This document shows, in pieces, positions 13,817 to 17,355 of a DNA stretch of 17,355 nucleotides. Source of the DNA: Brevundimonas sp. UBA7635. Lineage in GTDB: Bacteria; Pseudomonadota; Alphaproteobacteria; Caulobacterales; Caulobacteraceae. The DNA is taken from the NCBI GenBank assembly GCA_002483865.1, contig DLIT01000060.1, forward strand, positions 1 through 17,355. The letters run 5' to 3'. The translations under genes were made by a program, and so were the position numbers. Positions within the stretch are counted from its first letter, which is position 1. Each line of letters begins with the position of its first letter. The notes under the pieces are model-generated. The model ran no database searches, was not told the origin of the DNA, and saw only the letters and a program-made list of their open reading frames with translations.

Positions 13817-13838
13817 CACCTTTCCTGGGGAATTCCAA

Positions 13839-14582
13839 ATGAAACAAGCAGCCTTGGCGGCTTGCGTGGGCCTTGCGGTCCTTGCAGGCCTGGGCACTCC
13901 TGTGCCCGCGCGCGCCCATGAGGTGCAGCCCATGATCGCGACGGTGACGCCGTCGGGGACCGGGTCCAACTATCGCCTGATGATCCGCAACACCAATGCC
14001 ATGCCCATCACGCTGGAGATCACCCCCTATCGGGTGACAGTGGATGACGCGGGCTCGGTGACACGCACGCCCGAAGACGCCGATGTCATCCTGTTTCCGC
14101 CTCAGACGGTGATTGCGCCATCCAAGGAACAGGCCATTCAGGTCCGCTATGTCGGCGACCCGGCAGTGACCGAGGGGCGGATCTATGCCGTTGTGGTCGG
14201 TCAGTTGCCGGTCGACTTCTCGACCGTGACCAATGCGGATGCCAGTACCACCCAGGTCAAGATCGGCTTTGACTTTGTCAGTCACATGATCGTCCAGCCT
14301 GCCGGAGCCAGACCTGTCCTGTCGATAGGTGCGCCGCGACGCTCGAGCGAGAATGATCTCGTCTTTGACATTGGCAATACCGGTAATGGGGTGGCCATGC
14401 TGCGCACGGCGGATTGGGTCGTGTCGGGATCGGATGGTAGCCGGATCCTGGTTCCCTCGGATGACATAGCCTTCGGGACATTCGGGGCTATCCTGCCGGG
14501 CGGCAAGCGGACCGTGACGATTCCGGCGGCCCTGCTGACGGGTCTGGGCGGCGAGCCGACGGTCACCGTCGAGCTGAAATGA
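13839..14582 (+). CDS. Periplasmic fimbrial chaperone
   Basis: A 247-residue periplasmic protein with a signal peptide cleaved near ARA-H (residue 26). Two immunoglobulin-like domains are expected. The first contains VILFPPQTVIAPSKEQAIQV at 83-102, the edge strand and conserved positions that hold the subunit by donor-strand complementation. Its second half starts near FDFVSHMIVQPAG. It would fold fimbrial subunits and deliver them to the usher. The start at 13839 follows GGGGAA and yields a clean signal peptide; the frame is open upstream into the subunit gene but without signal features. The usher gene begins 12 bp after its stop, so translation is probably coupled. The exact chaperone clade is not resolved. 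Confidence 0.87.
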   Translation: MKQAALAACVGLAVLAGLGTPVPARAHEVQPMIATVTPSGTGSNYRLMIRNTNAMPITLEITPYRVTVDDAGSVTRTPEDADVILFPPQTVIAPSKEQAIQVRYVGDPAVTEGRIYAVVVGQLPVDFSTVTNADASTTQVKIGFDFVSHMIVQPAGARPVLSIGAPRRSSENDLVFDIGNTGNGVAMLRTADWVVSGSDGSRILVPSDDIAFGTFGAILPGGKRTVTIPAALLTGLGGEPTVTVELK

Positions 14583-14594
14583 TCGTGCACAGCC

Positions 14595-17354
14595 ATGTCC
14601 ACCGATCACACGGCCTGTGGGGGGCGTGGCAGGCTTATGGGCTGCTCGTACGCGGCCCTGATGCTGGGGATGCTGCTGTCTGGCACCGCCGCCGCGTCCA
14701 CTGCGGCAGACTATACGGATCCCGACGCGCCAATCCCGACCAACCGCTATGGACGGTCGGAAAGGGCGTCGGGCGGGCCAGGGCTGGATCTCGCACTGTC
14801 CAGCTCCACGAAAGGCGTCTCGGCAGATGTGGGTGCCCGTTTTGAGCGTCTGCCCCCCAGGGACGCTTTCATGCACCTTACCGCCGAGACGCCGGCCCGG
14901 CTTGTCGCGGACGAGACTGACAGCGGATCGGGCCTGCTGACGGTCGCAGCCCTGACCACGGCCTCGCCTGCGCCGCCTGCGCCCACACCTCCGGCACCTG
15001 TCCAGTCGGGGGCAGCGGTCGCCCGGGTCTATACGCCGCTTGATGTCGGTCTGGTGCTGAACGGGCGTTTCCTGGGCATGGTCAGCGCTGACGTCGATAT
15101 TGAGGGGCATGGCCTGGTGGATGGGCAACGCTTCCTGGATCTGATGGAGCCAGCCGTAACCCGCGAGACCCTGGATGCTCTGCGTCAGGCCGGGCGCGGC
15201 CGTGAACGGATTCCGTTTGAAGACCTGGCGGTCGATGGGTTCAGCCTGGTCTTTTCAACGGCCAGTCTGGAGTTGCACGCCACCGTGGGAGCCGCCGGGA
15301 TGCGGGCCACGGACATGAGCCTCGGCGGTATCAGGACCGTGCCGGACCCAGCAGCCTTCGAGCAGCCTGAGTGGTTCTCGGCCGGGGCCAATATTTCGTT
15401 GGGCCAGACCTATCGTCACAATATCGATGACACTGCTCCCCTTCAGGGAGCCATCGATGGCATCATCCAGTGGGGCGGCTTTGGCGGGCTGACCCTGATC
15501 ACTGGTGCGGACTATGATGGAGGGCGCACCGAAGACAGCTGGCGACGGACCGAGACTCGGCTGATCAAGGATTTCTTCGGCCCCGCGATCCGCGCGACGC
15601 TTGGCGAGTTTACGCCGCTGGCGGACGGTTTTCAGGGCAGCGGCCGCGTGGTCGGCTTTGGCGTAGCGCGAGCCTATTCAGTGGTGCGCCCGTTCCAGAA
15701 CGTCAGGCCTTCGGGCCGCCAGGAGTTTACCCTGGATCGCGAGGCGACGGTGGACGTCGTCATCAATGGCTTGACTCGCCAGACACTGCGACTGCAGCCG
15801 GGCCGCTATTCCCTGGCGGATTTCCCTTTTGCGACCGGGGCCAACCAGGTGCAACTGGTGGTCGATGACATTACCGGCCGCAATGAACTGGCCGTATTCG
15901 ACGTCTTCAGCGGTTCTGAACTGCTGGGGGCCGGCATCGTCGATTTCGGCCTGGCTGTGGGTCAGTACGAGGGCTCACGCGCCTATGAATATGACGGGCC
16001 GACCCTGGCGACGGGCTTTGTCCGCAAAGGGTTCAGCGACAGTCTGACCTTGGGCCTGAATGGCCAGATGTCGAGCGATGTTCGACAGTTGGGCGGCTCG
16101 TCCATCCTGGGATCGCGCTGGGGACTATTCCTTTTAGAGGGAGCTGTCAGCCAGAGCCAGTTGACAGACGAAACAGGCTATGCGGCCTCGCTCAGCTATC
16201 GCCACGTCTTCAGCGTCAGAGAGCGCGAAGATCTGCGTGTCACCGCCAACGCCGAGACGACCAGCCGCTATTTCGCCGATCCCTTTCAGCCCCAGCGCGC
16301 CAGTCCGGATTCATGGCGGGCCAGTGCCCTGATCCAGTGGAATGCACCGCATGAATGGGGCTTCAGCCTGGGCCTGAGCGCCAGTCGTTCACGCCAGACC
16401 GGTTTTGATCGCCACCAGGTGGATCTGGGTGTCAGCCGCACATTCGGCCGGCTCAGCCTGACCACCAACGTCAGCTTCTCAAATGATCAGTACGAGGATG
16501 ACGTCCGCTTCAACATCGGGCTCAGCCTGCCGCTGGGCGGCCGATGGTCCACCCAGGCGCGCTATGACAGCTCGGACAGTCGCAGCGATCTGGTCCTGTC
16601 GCGCTATTCGACCGGCTCGTTGAATGACCTGAGCGGTGAGATGCGGTTCACCAATGACGATCGCAACCGCAACCTGTCGGGACGGCTGGACTATATTCAC
16701 AACCGCTTCGAGGCCCAGCTTGTCCATAATCGCCTGACCGACCGGATCGGCGGCGGCGAGGCCAACAGTGAATCCAGCCTCAGCCTGCGCAGCTTTGTGG
16801 GCTATGCGGGCGGGCGGTTTGGCCTGGGACGCCCGGTGGATGATGCCTTCATTATTGCCCCGGTACACCCATCACTGATCGATTCACGGATCCGGATCAG
16901 GTCCGGCTCACGCGATGTCGCCCGCTCGGGCCTGCTGGGGGCACCGGTGATCCCGATCCAGCGCAGCTATGGCGTCAGCAGTTTCAATGTCGAGATTGAT
17001 CCCCTGCCGGTCGGCTATGACATCGGATCGGGCGTGATCAGCGTCTTCCCCAGCTTCGGCGTCGGCTATCGACAGGATATCGGCAGCGATGCCTCGCGCA
17101 TCGCCATCGGGGTTCTGAGTGGAGCGGACGGCCCTCTGGTCCTGGCGCACGGCACGGTCGAGGCCATTAACCGCGAGGGCTTTGAGCCCCGGGTGCTCTT
17201 CACCAATCGCGCGGGCCGGTTTGTCGCCGATGGTCTGGCTCCCGGCGACTACCGCATCATCATCAATGGCCAGGAAGCGGCGCGCTTCACCGTGCCGCAA
17301 ACCAGCGAAGGAGTTGTCGATGTTGGCCTCTTGCAAACCCGCCAGGGCGACTAA
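14595..17354 (+). CDS. Fimbrial usher, outer-membrane assembly platform
   Basis: A 919-residue outer-membrane protein that receives chaperone-subunit complexes and secretes the growing fimbria. A signal peptide lies within residues 1-37. An unusual stretch (38-120) and a Pro-rich linker (ASPAPPAPTPPAPVQSG, 123-139) come before the probable N-terminal chaperone-binding domain (about 145-235). The barrel begins near 255. The plug domain is about 370-455, with RPSGRQEFTL and VINGLTRQTLRLQPGRYSLA. Many amphipathic barrel strands follow, and the C-terminal domain ends in a carboxypeptidase-regulatory-like fold (NRAGRFVADGLAPGDYRI). The start is uncertain: ATG 14595 supplies the Arg residues ahead of the hydrophobic core but has a poor ribosome-binding site. 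ATG 14637 follows GGCAGG but would lack those charges. The gene is complete; its stop ends one base before the window edge. An adhesin gene may follow outside. Confidence 0.9.
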   Translation: MSTDHTACGGRGRLMGCSYAALMLGMLLSGTAAASTAADYTDPDAPIPTNRYGRSERASGGPGLDLALSSSTKGVSADVGARFERLPPRDAFMHLTAETPARLVADETDSGSGLLTVAALTTASPAPPAPTPPAPVQSGAAVARVYTPLDVGLVLNGRFLGMVSADVDIEGHGLVDGQRFLDLMEPAVTRETLDALRQAGRGRERIPFEDLAVDGFSLVFSTASLELHATVGAAGMRATDMSLGGIRTVPDPAAFEQPEWFSAGANISLGQTYRHNIDDTAPLQGAIDGIIQWGGFGGLTLITGADYDGGRTEDSWRRTETRLIKDFFGPAIRATLGEFTPLADGFQGSGRVVGFGVARAYSVVRPFQNVRPSGRQEFTLDREATVDVVINGLTRQTLRLQPGRYSLADFPFATGANQVQLVVDDITGRNELAVFDVFSGSELLGAGIVDFGLAVGQYEGSRAYEYDGPTLATGFVRKGFSDSLTLGLNGQMSSDVRQLGGSSILGSRWGLFLLEGAVSQSQLTDETGYAASLSYRHVFSVREREDLRVTANAETTSRYFADPFQPQRASPDSWRASALIQWNAPHEWGFSLGLSASRSRQTGFDRHQVDLGVSRTFGRLSLTTNVSFSNDQYEDDVRFNIGLSLPLGGRWSTQARYDSSDSRSDLVLSRYSTGSLNDLSGEMRFTNDDRNRNLSGRLDYIHNRFEAQLVHNRLTDRIGGGEANSESSLSLRSFVGYAGGRFGLGRPVDDAFIIAPVHPSLIDSRIRIRSGSRDVARSGLLGAPVIPIQRSYGVSSFNVEIDPLPVGYDIGSGVISVFPSFGVGYRQDIGSDASRIAIGVLSGADGPLVLAHGTVEAINREGFEPRVLFTNRAGRFVADGLAPGDYRIIINGQEAARFTVPQTSEGVVDVGLLQTRQGD

Positions 17355-17355
17355 A

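Noticed and set aside
13752..15128. 458-codon minus-strand open frame across the chaperone and usher genes
   Set aside because: It is Arg/Gly/His-rich shadow sequence antisense to genes with signal peptides and clear fimbrial motifs.
1..17355. Insertion sequences, CRISPR arrays, tRNA genes or prophage
   Set aside because: No transposase, regularly spaced repeat, cloverleaf or phage gene was found on reading either strand.

Overview
This is about 17 kb of a GC-rich Gram-negative chromosome, most likely from an alphaproteobacterium of the Caulobacterales/Brevundimonas type. That placement is inferred from the TonB-dependent receptor style (AQAQ signal cleavage, DDIVVTARKR TonB box), the tyrosine-catabolism genes paired with an AsnC/Lrp regulator, and the GC-rich codon use. 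No rRNA, tRNA, CRISPR array, transposase or phage gene was seen. Fourteen protein genes are called; one is cut by the left edge and one carries an apparent frameshift.

Left block (1-2801, minus strand): a kinase-like phosphotransferase and an acyl-CoA dehydrogenase overlap by 4 bp. Together they correspond to the two enzymatic halves of the animal fusion proteins ACAD10/ACAD11. Downstream is the start of a predicted FAD-binding dehydrogenase, whose promoter region carries an FNR/FixK-like box next to a second palindrome.

Middle block (2976-8301): this looks like an accessory island with visibly more A/T-rich intergenic DNA. A 7Fe ferredoxin gene (fdxA, minus) diverges from a seven-helix membrane protein of unknown family (plus, apparently frameshifted in a run of eight G). 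A subclass-I ferredoxin-NADP reductase and then a TonB-dependent outer-membrane receptor follow. The simplest reading is an electron chain NADPH -> reductase -> ferredoxin -> membrane protein, with the receptor supplying a substrate. The first link is well founded in the families; the rest is inference. This is the best candidate in the window for an undescribed system.

Right-centre block (8540-12907): aromatic aminotransferase, 4-hydroxyphenylpyruvate dioxygenase and homogentisate dioxygenase lie in pathway order on the minus strand. They would take tyrosine to maleylacetoacetate. A divergent AsnC/Lrp regulator with a perfect 15-bp palindrome upstream of it is the likely controller. A strong hairpin lies between the two dioxygenase genes.

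Right block (13232-17354): a chaperone-usher fimbrial operon in the order subunit, periplasmic chaperone, usher. Its A/T-rich leader contains a terminator-like hairpin, and a perfect 12-bp stem separates the subunit gene from the chaperone gene. Both suggest RNA-level control of subunit dose. The usher has an unusual N-terminal extension with a Pro-rich linker. Any tip adhesin would lie beyond the right edge.
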